Shown here in pieces: positions 16,075 to 24,107 of a stretch of 64,000 nucleotides of DNA. The DNA is from Streptomyces sp. A3M-1-3. Its GTDB lineage: Bacteria; Actinomycetota; Actinomycetes; Streptomycetales; Streptomycetaceae. Within the stretch, counting starts at the first letter, position 1. Each line of letters opens with the position of its first letter. The stretch spans positions 39,833-103,832 of the forward strand of contig NZ_JANAVP010000005.1 in NCBI RefSeq assembly GCF_024213665.1. The letters run 5' to 3'. The notes under the pieces were generated by a model. That model did not search any database. It was given only the letters and a program-made list of their open reading frames with translations, and was not told the origin of the DNA. A program made the position numbers and the translations under genes.

Positions 16075-16488
16075 ATGCCGAACGCAATCCGCCCCGACTG
16101 GGTACCTCTGACTGGGCACCAGCTCCACCGCTCCGGCGTGTACTTCGACGCCGTACGCATCCCGGGCATCCGCGGTGAAGACGTCGCCGCGCAGCTCATC
16201 GCCGCGGCCGAGGACGGCGCCGCAGGGCCCGTCGTCTGTGAGGCGTCGGGCTTCCGGTGGATGTACTTCCTGCTGCGACCCGGCACGGCCGGCACGTACG
16301 CGTGGCCGCTCGGCGTCCAGCGCTTCGGCGGCACCGGGACCCGCACGGTCTCATACATCGGCATCCCCGCCCTGGAGGGGAACACCTGGCCCCTGCGCTG
16401 GTACTCCCAGCCGACACCCGCAGCGCCCTTCGTGGCAGCGGGACCGTTGGTCGAAGCGGTCGGCGCCGTCAGCCGTGGCGTGCGCTGA
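16075..16488 (+). CDS. WP-motif protein of XRE-DUF397 loci (island A copy)
   Basis: The 137-residue protein starts at ATG 16075; a GTG at 16069 is also possible. It has the pattern DWVPLTGHQLHRSGVYFDAV, then GPVVCEASGFRWMYFLLRPG, AWPLGVQRFG and IPALEGNTWPLRW. The protein at 30112-30540 has the same plan (WVPASG..L..AGV.FDAVR, YFLV.PG, WP.GV..., PALNGATWPLSW). Small Streptomyces proteins of this kind are sometimes compared with the N-terminal part of prim-pol proteins; I cannot see catalytic residues and give no function. It is divergent from the XRE gene, and its 3' end overlaps the convergent lipoprotein gene by 20 bases. Confidence 0.72.
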   Translation: MPNAIRPDWVPLTGHQLHRSGVYFDAVRIPGIRGEDVAAQLIAAAEDGAAGPVVCEASGFRWMYFLLRPGTAGTYAWPLGVQRFGGTGTRTVSYIGIPALEGNTWPLRWYSQPTPAAPFVAAGPLVEAVGAVSRGVR

Positions 16489-17233
16489 CCGGCAGCGAGG
16501 AGCGCGCGGGGCCGCCCTGCTCGTAGCTCGCGTTCTGCGGAGCGCCGGTGTCGATCAGGCGGATCATGAGGGGCGTGAAGCCGACCGGGCCGGTGGCGCC
16601 GGCGCGGATGCGGTAGCGCTCGGTACGGGCCGCGTCGCGGGCGAGAGGTGTCCCGCCGGTGAAGAGCCAGTGCGGCTGTACGTCGTTGGCGACCCGCAGC
16701 TCGACCGTGCGCCAGGCGCCGGTTGCCGGGTCGCGACGCTCCAGTACGAAGCCGTTCTGCGGCGGGGCGGGGCCGTCCGACACGCCCTCCACCATGATCT
16801 CCATCTGGAAGACGACGAGCACCTGTCCGTACACGCGGATGTTGCCGTTGCGGACGGTAACGGTGAACTCCCGGGCGGCGCCGCCTCGTACGACGTTCAG
16901 CGCGCCACCGGCAGTGGACGCGGACATCGATACGACCGTCGGCTTCGCCGGACGAGGAGCCGGTGCGGCGGTGGTCCGCGCGGGGGTGGCCGAGGACGGG
17001 GAGGCGGACGCCGATGCCGTCGTCGACGGCGAGGCGGAGACCGAGGCCGAGGCCGAGACGGACGGTGACGCCGAGGTGGAAGCACTCGGCGAAGGGGATG
17101 CGGATGCCTCCGCCGCCGTCCGTACCTCGTCCGGCGAGCAGCCGGCCACCAGCAGCCCGGCTGTCACCGCCGCAAGCCCCGCCACCGTACGTATCCGGCC
17201 ACCCCCATGCCCACGCCCGCGTCCACGTCTCAC
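16469..17233 (-). CDS. lipoprotein with Ser/Ala-rich stalk
   Basis: This 254-residue protein starts at the GTG at 17233, with GGGGGAA ten bases upstream. An Arg/Gly-rich n-region precedes a hydrophobic stretch and a lipobox (LLVAGC), so it should be a membrane-anchored lipoprotein. A Ser/Ala/Thr/Pro stalk of about 60 residues follows, then a beta-rich C-terminal domain of about 150 residues (TVTVRNGNIRVYGQVLVVFQ, later WLFTGGTPLA and APQNASY). I do not recognise the family. It overlaps the convergent upstream gene by 20 bases. Confidence 0.78.
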   Translation of the reverse strand: MRRGRGRGHGGGRIRTVAGLAAVTAGLLVAGCSPDEVRTAAEASASPSPSASTSASPSVSASASVSASPSTTASASASPSSATPARTTAAPAPRPAKPTVVSMSASTAGGALNVVRGGAAREFTVTVRNGNIRVYGQVLVVFQMEIMVEGVSDGPAPPQNGFVLERRDPATGAWRTVELRVANDVQPHWLFTGGTPLARDAARTERYRIRAGATGPVGFTPLMIRLIDTGAPQNASYEQGGPARSSLPVSARHG

Positions 17234-17372
17234 TGTTTCTGTTCCCCCGGCGGTCGGCTCCTTTAGCGGCGCGTCAAGGTAGCAGCGCGCCGAACACGGC
17301 GCGGACACGCGGAAGCAACGCTTCCGCTACGGCTCGCTACGGCCGGGCGGACCCACGGGTGCCCACAGGCTC

Positions 17373-18032
17373 CTACGGTGCCCGACGGATGCCCAGCGGG
17401 CCCGCGATCTCGTCCGCCATCACCCGGCCCGCCTGCTCGGCCAGGTCGTCCTCGCCGAGGTCCTCGTCCGTGTCCAGGCCGTCCAGCGCCTGGAGCGGCT
17501 GGTCCAGGCGTACGTGCGCGACCAGGGCCTGCAACGCCCGCAGGCAGGCCGATGCGGTCGAGCCCCAGTTGGAGAAGTACGAGAACTGCCACCACCACAG
17601 AGCCTCGGTGGTGCGGCCCGCCCGGTAATGGGCCAGGCCGTGGCGCAGATCGGTGACGACGTCGGCGAGGTCGTCGGAGATCCGGCAGGCGACGGGCGCC
17701 TTGCGCGGCTCGTACGGGTCGAAGACCTCGGAGTACACGTCGACCGGTTCGAGGATCAGCGCGAAGCGCTCGCGCAGCTCGTCGACGTCCGGCTCCGGGC
17801 CGAGGTCCGGCTCGTACCGCTCGTCCGGAACGATGTCCTCGTGCGCGCCGAGCCGCCCGCCGGCGAGCAGGAGCTGGGACACCTCGAGGAGCAGGAACGG
17901 GACCGCGCTGTCCGGCTCGTCGCCCTTGGCCACTTCCGTGACGGCGACGATGAAGGACTCGATCTGGTCGGCGATCTGGACCGCGAAACTGTCGGGGTCC
18001 TGCGACACGGCGTGCAAGTTTGCGTCAGACAT
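17373..18032 (-). CDS. DUF5063 family protein
   Basis: The 219-residue acidic soluble protein begins MSDANLHAVSQDPDSFAVQI. It has the DUF5063 features RKAPVACRISDDLADVV and ALWWWQFSYFSNWGSTASACLRAL. It lies downstream of recR in the same direction. Its ATG is embedded in the end of a duplicated recR 3' fragment (GATGTCTGA), which suggests that recR and this gene originally overlapped by eight bases. The function of the family is not established. Confidence 0.85.
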   Translation of the reverse strand: MSDANLHAVSQDPDSFAVQIADQIESFIVAVTEVAKGDEPDSAVPFLLLEVSQLLLAGGRLGAHEDIVPDERYEPDLGPEPDVDELRERFALILEPVDVYSEVFDPYEPRKAPVACRISDDLADVVTDLRHGLAHYRAGRTTEALWWWQFSYFSNWGSTASACLRALQALVAHVRLDQPLQALDGLDTDEDLGEDDLAEQAGRVMADEIAGPLGIRRAP

Positions 18033-18082
18033 CGAGAAGTCGTCTCCCCTCGAAGGCACGCCCGAGCGTGACCTCATCCGCG
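18025..18082 (-). repeat. duplicated recR 3' end (old copy)
   Basis: These 58 bases match 18173-18230, the true recR end, at 50 of 58 positions. On the minus strand both encode the same residues [18 protein letters not shown] and a stop; all eight differences are synonymous. The copy is separated from recR by 90 unrelated bases and has no start of its own. It provides the start codon context of the DUF5063 gene. Confidence 0.88.
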
Positions 18083-18172
18083 GCACCTCTTTCTGCGCCC
18101 CTCGCGCCGCTACGCGGGCTTCGGGCCGCTGTGCCGGACTCCGTCCGGCGGGTGCACTGGGTGGTGGCAGTT

Positions 18173-18772
18173 TCAGACATCCAGGAGCCGCCTTCCCTCG
18201 AAGGCGCGGCCCAGCGTGACCTCATCCGCGTATTCAAGGTCGCCGCCCACGGGCAGGCCGCTGGCGAGGCGGGTGACCTTCAGGCCCATAGGTTTGATCA
18301 TGCGGGCGAGGTACGTGGCCGTGGCCTCGCCCTCCAGGTTCGGGTCGGTGGCCAGGATCAGTTCGGTCACCGTGCCGTCCGCCAGCCGGGCCAGCAGCTC
18401 GCGGATGCGCAGGTCGTCCGGGCCGACGCCTTCGATGGGGCTGATCGCGCCGCCGAGCACGTGGTACGTCCCGCGGAACTCGCGGGTGCGCTCGACCGCG
18501 ACGACGTCCTTGGGCTCCTCGACCACGCAGATGACCGCGGGATCGCGCCGCGGGTCCGCACAGATACGGCACTGCTCGGCCTGCGCGACGTTCCCGCAGA
18601 CCGCGCAGAAGCGGACCTTGTCCTTGACCTCCAGCAGGGCGTGCGCGAGGCGGCGCACGTCCGTCGGCTCGGCCTGGAGGATGTGGAAGGCGATCCGCTG
18701 CGCGCTCTTGGGACCGACGCCGGGCAGCCTGCCCAACTCGTCGATGAGGTCCTGGACCACGCCTTCGTACAA
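18173..18772 (-). CDS. recR: recombination mediator RecR
   Basis: This 199-residue protein of the RecFOR pathway helps load RecA at gaps. The order is normal: helix-hairpin-helix ([21 protein letters not shown]) at about residues 7-28, a Cys4 zinc finger (CAVC...CRIC) near 56-73, and a Toprim domain ([30 protein letters not shown]) to about residue 180. It sits between ybaB upstream and DUF5063 downstream, the standard actinobacterial order. Its last 18 codons are duplicated downstream with only synonymous changes. Confidence 0.97.
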   Translation of the reverse strand: MYEGVVQDLIDELGRLPGVGPKSAQRIAFHILQAEPTDVRRLAHALLEVKDKVRFCAVCGNVAQAEQCRICADPRRDPAVICVVEEPKDVVAVERTREFRGTYHVLGGAISPIEGVGPDDLRIRELLARLADGTVTELILATDPNLEGEATATYLARMIKPMGLKVTRLASGLPVGGDLEYADEVTLGRAFEGRRLLDV

Positions 18773-18837
18773 CGGAACGCCTCTCTCGTATTGCTTTGGT
18801 TCGTACGGTAGTTGCCGGGGGCGGCCCGCAGAAGACC

Positions 18838-19173
18838 CTAGAAGGGCAGGCCCGGCATGCCGCCCAGTCCCTGCGTCAGCGGGCCGAGCTTGTCCTGCTG
18901 GAGCTGCTGCGCGTTCTCGCTCGCGGCCTGGACCGCGGCGACGACCAGGTCGGCCAGGGTCTCAGTATCTTCGGGGTCGACCGCCTTCGGGTCGATCACC
19001 AGGGCCCGCAGCTCGCCGGAGCCGGTGACGGTGGCCTTGACCAGGCCGCCGCCCGCCTGGCCCTCGACCTCGGCCTGGGCCAGCTCTTCCTGTGCCGCGG
19101 CGAGGTCCTGCTGCATCTTCTGGGCCTGCTGGAGCAGCTGCTGCATATTGGGCTGGCCACCACCGGGAATCAC
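18838..19173 (-). CDS. YbaB/EbfC nucleoid-associated protein
   Basis: This 111-residue DNA-binding protein begins [20 protein letters not shown], with a Gln-rich helical part typical of the family. The core beta strand segment ([20 protein letters not shown]) and a second helix rich in Ala/Glu/Gln follow. EbfC homologues bind DNA as tweezer-like dimers and often precede recR, as here, with a gap of 65 bases. The Gly/Pro C-terminus is usual in Streptomyces. Confidence 0.94.
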   Translation of the reverse strand: MIPGGGQPNMQQLLQQAQKMQQDLAAAQEELAQAEVEGQAGGGLVKATVTGSGELRALVIDPKAVDPEDTETLADLVVAAVQAASENAQQLQQDKLGPLTQGLGGMPGLPF

Positions 19174-19452
19174 GGGTCACTCCGAGGCTGTTCGAACGAC
19201 ATCTGACTGTCTGGCTGATGTGTGTTTCGGTTAAACCGAGCCTACGTGTTCACCGAGCACCGCGCCCTACACCGTAAGGACCGACTCTTTCGAGTGAGAG
19301 GCCGTGCACTCCTCTACCTGATCAAGACCTACTTGTGGGCGGAAATACCGGGATTTCCAGCCCACGGCCCACCATTCGGCGGTAGGAAGGGCATGCGCAC
19401 CAGTACACACACGCGCACCACCACACGTCAGCGCAGGCAGAGGGAGTGCCGG

Positions 19453-20202
19453 GTGAGCCAGCCGGACATGCAGCCCGAGGGGCCACCACGGGAACCCCGG
19501 GAGCCACGGGAGGAAGGCGCGCCGAAGGCGTCCGATCTGACCGGCCGGCGGTTCCCCCTGGGGGACTGGGGCGAGCCCGCGGAACGCCTCGACGAGCTGT
19601 ACCGCTGGGTGGAGGGGGACGCCCTGCGGACCGCCGACTGGTATCTGACGGACCGCGCCTGGAAGCGGCGCGGTGCGCGCTCGCTGCGGATGGGCACGGC
19701 GGTCGGCGCGATCGCCGGGGCGGCGCTGCCGCTTCTCGATCTGACCGGCACGCTGGACGGGGCGTCGGGCTTCGGCTACCTGTCGCTGCTGCTCGGGGCG
19801 GCCTGTATGGCCTGCGACCGGTTCTTCGGGCTGACCTCGGGGTGGATAAGGGACGTGGCCACCGCGCAGGCGGTGCACCGGCGGTTGCAGGCGTTGCAGT
19901 TCGACTGGGCCTCGGAGAGTGTGCGGGAAGTGCTCGGCCCGACCGAAGGCACCGCGAGCGAGGCCGCCGAGCGCTGCCTGACGGTGCTGCGGCGCTTCTC
20001 GGAGGACATCACCGAGCTCGTACGTTCCGAGACGGCCGACTGGATGGTGGAGTTCCGGGCGGGGCCCGCGCCGCTGGTCATGCAGTCGCTGAGTACGGGC
20101 GGGCCCCGTACGGAAGCCGGAGCGCACCCCGGCCGCTTCCCGCTGCCGCCGGGGACGCGGCCCAGCATGCCGCGGCAGCGTCCCCCGGAGCCACCGCGGT
20201 GA
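19453..20202 (+). CDS. SLATT-domain two-helix membrane protein
   Basis: The 249-residue protein starts at the GTG at 19453, preceded by AGGGAG. After a Pro/Glu-rich cytoplasmic N-terminus, a helical region (LDELYRWVEGDALRTADWYL) leads into two membrane helices, RMGTAVGAIAGAALPLLDL and GFGYLSLLLGAACMACDRFF. A long amphipathic C-terminal helix with QALQFDW follows. This fits SLATT domains, which in other contexts act as membrane effectors beside nucleotide-signalling enzymes. No SMODS or SLOG partner is encoded nearby, so here it is an orphan with an unknown role. The Pro-rich tail is disordered. Confidence 0.75.
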   Translation: MSQPDMQPEGPPREPREPREEGAPKASDLTGRRFPLGDWGEPAERLDELYRWVEGDALRTADWYLTDRAWKRRGARSLRMGTAVGAIAGAALPLLDLTGTLDGASGFGYLSLLLGAACMACDRFFGLTSGWIRDVATAQAVHRRLQALQFDWASESVREVLGPTEGTASEAAERCLTVLRRFSEDITELVRSETADWMVEFRAGPAPLVMQSLSTGGPRTEAGAHPGRFPLPPGTRPSMPRQRPPEPPR

Positions 20203-20239
20203 GTGCCGCGCCGCGCGGGCGTATCAGCGCGCGGTCGTA

Positions 20240-20890
20240 TCAGCTGAAGATGATCATCGAGCCCTGACCGAGGCTGCGGGTCGCCGCCGCGTGCAGGCCC
20301 AGCCAGACGTGACGCTCACGTCCGAAGGGGCTGTCGTCGTACGGAATGGGCCCAGCCGGTTCCTCGAGCGAGGTGGGACGCTGCGGGGGCGCGGGGGCGG
20401 CCGGCGGGTTGGCAGGGTCTATACCGATGGCGGGGCCGACGAATTCCAGCTCGCGCAGCAGGCCCTGGGTGGACCCCAGGGGGCCGCCGCCGGCCAGCAG
20501 CTCCTCGTTGCCGAGCGGGGAGCCGAAGTCGACGGGGACGTACGCGCCGGCGTGGTCGTAGTGCCAGACCAGGTGCGACTGCTGGGCCGTCGCCTCGAAC
20601 ATCTCCAGCAGCTGCTCGTAGTCCCCGCCCAGCTCATCGACGGGCGTCACGGCGAGCCCGCAGATCTGCAGCAGGTACGCGCGGCGCAGGAAGTGCAGCG
20701 CGTCGTAGTCGAAGCCGGCGACCGGGGCGACATCGCCCGAGAGGCCCGGCATGTAGGCGAAGACGGGAACGGACGGCAGCCCGGCCTCGCCGAGTGCCTT
20801 GTCGTACGCGGCGATCTCTTCGGCGAAGGGATTGTCGGGGCTGTGGCACAGCACGTCGACGAGGGGGACCAGCCACAGGTCACAGGCCAC
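20240..20890 (-). CDS. conserved actinobacterial protein of unknown function
   Basis: The 216-residue acidic soluble protein starts at GTG 20890 (MACDLWLVPLVDVLCHSPD). I do not recognise a domain. Features are a Tyr/Asp-rich centre (FDYDALHFLRRAYLLQI), a segment HLVWHYDHAGAYVPVDF, and a Pro-rich linker before a C-terminal WLGLHAAATRSLGQGSMIIFS. It is convergent with the SLATT gene, 37 bases apart. The 230 bases upstream (20891-21122) hold no evident gene. Confidence 0.72.
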   Translation of the reverse strand: MACDLWLVPLVDVLCHSPDNPFAEEIAAYDKALGEAGLPSVPVFAYMPGLSGDVAPVAGFDYDALHFLRRAYLLQICGLAVTPVDELGGDYEQLLEMFEATAQQSHLVWHYDHAGAYVPVDFGSPLGNEELLAGGGPLGSTQGLLRELEFVGPAIGIDPANPPAAPAPPQRPTSLEEPAGPIPYDDSPFGRERHVWLGLHAAATRSLGQGSMIIFS

Positions 20891-21122
20891 GCGGACTCTC
20901 TTTCGTTCGCAGCGTGCAATGGTCGGGACAGCGTAGTGCTCCGCACACGCTGCGCGAAGAGGGCATCAGGCGCCCGTTCGGCCACGGGCCTTCGTACCGC
21001 TACGGAGCCGTCGGGCCATGGCCGCCCCGTGGCGTCGATGGCTTGGTGTCGGGCACCCTGGCCGGCCGCACCCGTAGTAGGCAGATACGACGGCGGTCAG
21101 GGCGGTGCTCACGGGCGGGTGC

Positions 21123-21803
21123 TCACGGGCGGGCCCGCTCCAGCCTCGCGGCCCACGCCAGCGCGTGATCGTTGTACGCCTGTACGACCTGGCGCACGCC
21201 CTCCCCGTCGCCCCGGGTCACCGCGTCCACCAGCTCGCCGTGACCGCTCCACAGCACCTCGTCGAGCCCGCCGTGGCGGCGCAGGTACGGGACGGCGAAC
21301 ACCCAGCACTGGACCCGCATACGGTGCAGGAACTCCGAGATGTAGACGTTCCCGGCGAGCGCGCCCAGCTCACGCCAGAAGCGCAGGTCATAGCCGACGA
21401 GAATGTCCAGGTCACCGCACCGGGCGGCCCGTCCGGCCTCCTCGGCCCGCCGCCGTACGGACACCAGCGCCGCGCTGCGCCCGGCGTCCGAGCCGTGCTC
21501 GGCGATCCGCAGGAAGATGCCGTCGACGATCAGCGCCCGGGCCTCGACCATGCCGCGGTAGTCGTCGACGGAGAACTCGTGGACCCGGAAGCCGCGGTGC
21601 TGGTCGGAGTCGAGCAACCCCTGCGCGGACAGATCGACGAGCGCCTCGCGCACGGGGGTCGCGGACACCCCGTACTGCTCGGCGATCTGCTTCACCGTGA
21701 ACTCCTGCCCAGGCCGCAGCCGCCCCGCGAGCACTTCGTCGCGCAGCGCGTCCGCTATCTGCTGCCGCAGGGTGTTGCGGGTGACAGCTCCGCTGCCGGC
21801 CAT
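21123..21803 (-). CDS. GntR-family regulator with FCD domain
   Basis: The 226-residue protein starts at ATG 21803, with AAGGAG upstream. An N-terminal winged helix (QQIADALRDEVLAGRLRPGQ, EQYGVSATPVREALVDL) precedes an all-helical FCD ligand domain whose metal-binding His residues would lie in FLHRM, WSGHGELVDAV and YNDHA. FCD regulators commonly repress amino-acid or organic-acid catabolism. The neighbouring aminotransferase on the same strand is the likely target or co-regulated gene. Confidence 0.88.
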   Translation of the reverse strand: MAGSGAVTRNTLRQQIADALRDEVLAGRLRPGQEFTVKQIAEQYGVSATPVREALVDLSAQGLLDSDQHRGFRVHEFSVDDYRGMVEARALIVDGIFLRIAEHGSDAGRSAALVSVRRRAEEAGRAARCGDLDILVGYDLRFWRELGALAGNVYISEFLHRMRVQCWVFAVPYLRRHGGLDEVLWSGHGELVDAVTRGDGEGVRQVVQAYNDHALAWAARLERARP

Positions 21804-21870
21804 GGGGTCCGTCTCCTTCGTGGGCTTGGGACACCTTAGGCCAGGCAGCGGAATCGGTCTGTGACGCGAT

Positions 21871-21920
21871 GCGCAGGGGTGCGCAGGGGTGCGCAGGGGT
21901 GCGCAGGGGTGCGCAGGGGT
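21871..21920. repeat. five 10-bp tandem units
   Basis: Five exact copies of gcgcaggggt fill 21871-21920 and touch the stop codon of the aminotransferase gene. They lie between that gene and the GntR start. The exactness suggests recent slippage. Confidence 0.92.
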
Positions 21921-23281
21921 CAGACCGTGTGTGCGTCCGCCGCTGTCAGGGCTTCGTCCAGGAGGGCCAGGCCCTCCTTCGCCTCCGCCTCCGTGATCGT
22001 GCAGGGCGGGACGACATGGGTGCGGTTCATGTTCACGAAGGGCCACAGGCCGCTCTTCTTGCACGCCGCCGCGAACTCACCCATCGGCGCGTTGGCCGCG
22101 CCCGCTGCGTTGTACGGGACCAGCGGCTGGCGCGTCTCCTTGTTCCGTACGAGCTCCAGCGCCCAGAAGACACCGATGCCGCGCACCTCGCCCACCGACG
22201 GGTGCCGGTCGGCGATCTCGCGCAGGCCCGGCCCGATGATGTCGGCGCCGATGCGGGCCGCGTTCTCGACGATGCCCTCCTCCTCCATCGCGCCGATGGT
22301 CGCGACGGCGGCGGCGCAGGCCAGCGGGTGGCCGGAGTACGTGAGGCCCCCCGGGTACGGGCGCTGGTCGAAGGTGGCCGCGATCTGCGGGGAGATCGCG
22401 ACGCCGCCCAGCGGGACGTACCCGGAGGTGACGCCCTTGGCGAAGGTCAGCAGGTCGGGGGTGACGTCCCAGAGGTCGGCGGCGAACCACGTGCCCGTAC
22501 GGCCGAAGCCCGCCATCACCTCGTCGAGGATGAAGACGATGCCGTGCCGGTCGCACAGTTCGCGCACGCCGGCGAGGTAGCCGGGCGGCGGGGTCATGAT
22601 GCCGGCCGTGCCCGGGACGGTCTCCAGGATGATCGCGGCGATCGACTGGGGGCCTTCGAAGGCGATGGTGTCCTCGAGGTGGGCGAGGGCGCGCTCGCAC
22701 TCCTGCTGCTCGGTCTCCGCGTGGAAGGGCGAGCGGTACAGGAACGGTCCCCAGAAGTGCACGACACCCGCTGAGGCGGTGTCGGAGGGCCAGCGGCGCG
22801 GGTCGCCGGTCAGGTTGATCGCGGCGGCGGTGGCGCCGTGGTACGAGCGGTAGGTGGAGAGCACCTTCGTACGGCCCGTGTGCAGACGGGCCATGCGGAC
22901 GGCGTTCTCGACGGCCTCGGCGCCGCCGTTCGTGAAGAAGATCTTGTCGAGGTCGCCGGGGGTGCGCTCGGCGATGAGGCGTGCGGCCTCGGAGCGTACG
23001 TCCACGGCGAAGCCGGGCGCGAGGGTGCAGAGCCTGGCGGCCTGGTCCTGGATCGCCGCGACGACCCTGGGGTGCTGGTGGCCGATGTTGGTGTTGACCA
23101 GCTGGGAGGAGAAGTCGAGGTAGCGGTTGCCGTCGTAGTCCCAGAAGTACGAGCCCTCGGCGCCGGCGACGGCCAGGGGGTCGATGAGGCCCTGGGCGGA
23201 CCAGGAGTGGAACACGTGCGCGCGGTCGGCGGCCTTGACGGCGGCTCCCGCTCCGGGATCGGCGTGAGGGGTCATGGCCAC
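21920..23281 (-). CDS. class III PLP-dependent aminotransferase
   Basis: The 453-residue aminotransferase (or 451 from the second Met) has the class III landmarks GYFWDYDGNRYLDF-like start, FFTNGGAEAVENAVRMAR, FILDEVMAGFGRTGTW with the PLP-contacting Asp, and the Schiff-base Lys in LLTFAKGVTSGYVPLGG. It resembles omega-amino-acid:pyruvate or taurine:pyruvate enzymes, but the substrate cannot be fixed from sequence. A GntR/FCD regulator follows directly, consistent with a small catabolic unit. A divergent PfpI-MarR pair lies upstream. Confidence 0.9.
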   Translation of the reverse strand: MAMTPHADPGAGAAVKAADRAHVFHSWSAQGLIDPLAVAGAEGSYFWDYDGNRYLDFSSQLVNTNIGHQHPRVVAAIQDQAARLCTLAPGFAVDVRSEAARLIAERTPGDLDKIFFTNGGAEAVENAVRMARLHTGRTKVLSTYRSYHGATAAAINLTGDPRRWPSDTASAGVVHFWGPFLYRSPFHAETEQQECERALAHLEDTIAFEGPQSIAAIILETVPGTAGIMTPPPGYLAGVRELCDRHGIVFILDEVMAGFGRTGTWFAADLWDVTPDLLTFAKGVTSGYVPLGGVAISPQIAATFDQRPYPGGLTYSGHPLACAAAVATIGAMEEEGIVENAARIGADIIGPGLREIADRHPSVGEVRGIGVFWALELVRNKETRQPLVPYNAAGAANAPMGEFAAACKKSGLWPFVNMNRTHVVPPCTITEAEAKEGLALLDEALTAADAHTV

Positions 23282-23413
23282 AGGCTAAGAGTCCACAGGG
23301 TGGACACGACATCGGCGTCCTGTACGGGGGTCGGGGGCTCGCCGCGACAGTGTGTCGGCCGGATTCGGGGGCTTTTGGTTCCGGGTTCGTTCCCGGTCCA
23401 TCTCGACCCCACC

Positions 23414-23445
23414 TTGACAGCATGCTGTCTTTTTGACAGGATACT
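23414..23445 (+). promoter_or_regulatory. promoter with palindromic operator for the PfpI-MarR operon
   Basis: TTGACA at 23414-23419 overlaps the perfect 14-bp palindrome gacagcatgctgtc (23416-23429). A second ttgacag half follows at 23433, and AGGATACT at 23438-23445 can serve as the -10. A MarR dimer bound here would block the promoter, so autorepression by the second gene of the operon is likely. Confidence 0.6.
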
Positions 23446-23483
23446 CACATCGGCACCACGGGGGTCGAGATGAAGGAGCTGTT

Positions 23484-24107
23484 ATGACCAGCAAGACCGT
23501 CTACCTGGCCGTCTACCCCACGTTCGCCGACTGGGAGACCGGCCACACCACCGCGCACCTCGCCCAGCACGGCTACGAGATCAAGACCGTCGGCCGCTCG
23601 CTCGACCCCGTCAGCACCATGGGTGGCGTCCGCATCCAGCCCGACCTCGCGATCGACGACGTACACCCCGGTTCCGGTGCGGACGCCTCGATGCTGATCC
23701 TGACGGGCGCCGAACTCTGGGACATGGGCGACGAGCTCGCCCCCTTCGCCCGCAAGGCGCGCGAGTTCCTGGCGGCCGGCGTGCCGGTGGCCGCGATCTG
23801 CGGGGCCACCGCCGGCCTGGCCCGCGAGGGCCTGCTCGACGACCGCGCGCACACCAGCGCGGCGGCCGGCTACCTCGCGGCCACGGGCTACGGCGGCGGC
23901 GAGCGGTACGTCGAGACGGACGCGGTCACCGGCGGCGACCTGATCACGGCGGGCCCGACCGAGCCGGTCGCGTTCGCGCGCGAGGTCTTCGGCAAGCTCG
24001 GCGTGTACGAGGGAGAGGTACTGGACGCGTGGTACCGGCTCTTCCACAACTCCGACCTGAGCGCGTACGAAGTCCTCATGGCCGCGGAAGGAGCAGGCGT
24101 TGAGTGA
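23484..24107 (+). CDS. DJ-1/PfpI-family protein
   Basis: The 207-residue protein starts at ATG 23484 behind AAGGAG. The single class I glutamine-amidotransferase-like domain carries the nucleophile-elbow Cys in VAAICGATAGLA and an upstream acidic strand ILTGAELWD. Such proteins include protein deglycase-like, isonitrile hydratase-like and stress-response members. No exact activity can be named. It overlaps the MarR start by eight bases, and the operon is probably induced by an electrophile or other stress sensed by MarR. Confidence 0.86.
   Translation: MTSKTVYLAVYPTFADWETGHTTAHLAQHGYEIKTVGRSLDPVSTMGGVRIQPDLAIDDVHPGSGADASMLILTGAELWDMGDELAPFARKAREFLAAGVPVAAICGATAGLAREGLLDDRAHTSAAAGYLAATGYGGGERYVETDAVTGGDLITAGPTEPVAFAREVFGKLGVYEGEVLDAWYRLFHNSDLSAYEVLMAAEGAGVE

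Larger units (their letters stand above)
11494..16488. other. accessory island A: peptide/TA cassette plus XRE-DUF397 cassette
   Basis: This block holds, in order, a LuxR gene, a secreted peptide, a small membrane protein, ABC remnants (all plus), VapC and VapB, a winged-helix/zinc-ribbon protein, DUF397 and XRE (all minus), and a WP-motif protein (plus). The same families recur at 30112-35382. It separates aspartokinase from the lipoprotein-DUF5063-recR core genes, so it looks like an insertion at a variable site. No integrase or att repeat was found around it. Confidence 0.6.

Noticed and set aside
16075..16488. Calling the WP-motif proteins DNA primase/polymerases
   Set aside because: The resemblance is limited to short aromatic/Pro motifs and no catalytic residues can be identified.
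21871..21920. Five 10-bp repeats considered as an iteron-type origin
   Set aside because: There is no replication gene nearby, the units are short and contiguous, and they abut a stop codon, so simple slippage is more likely.
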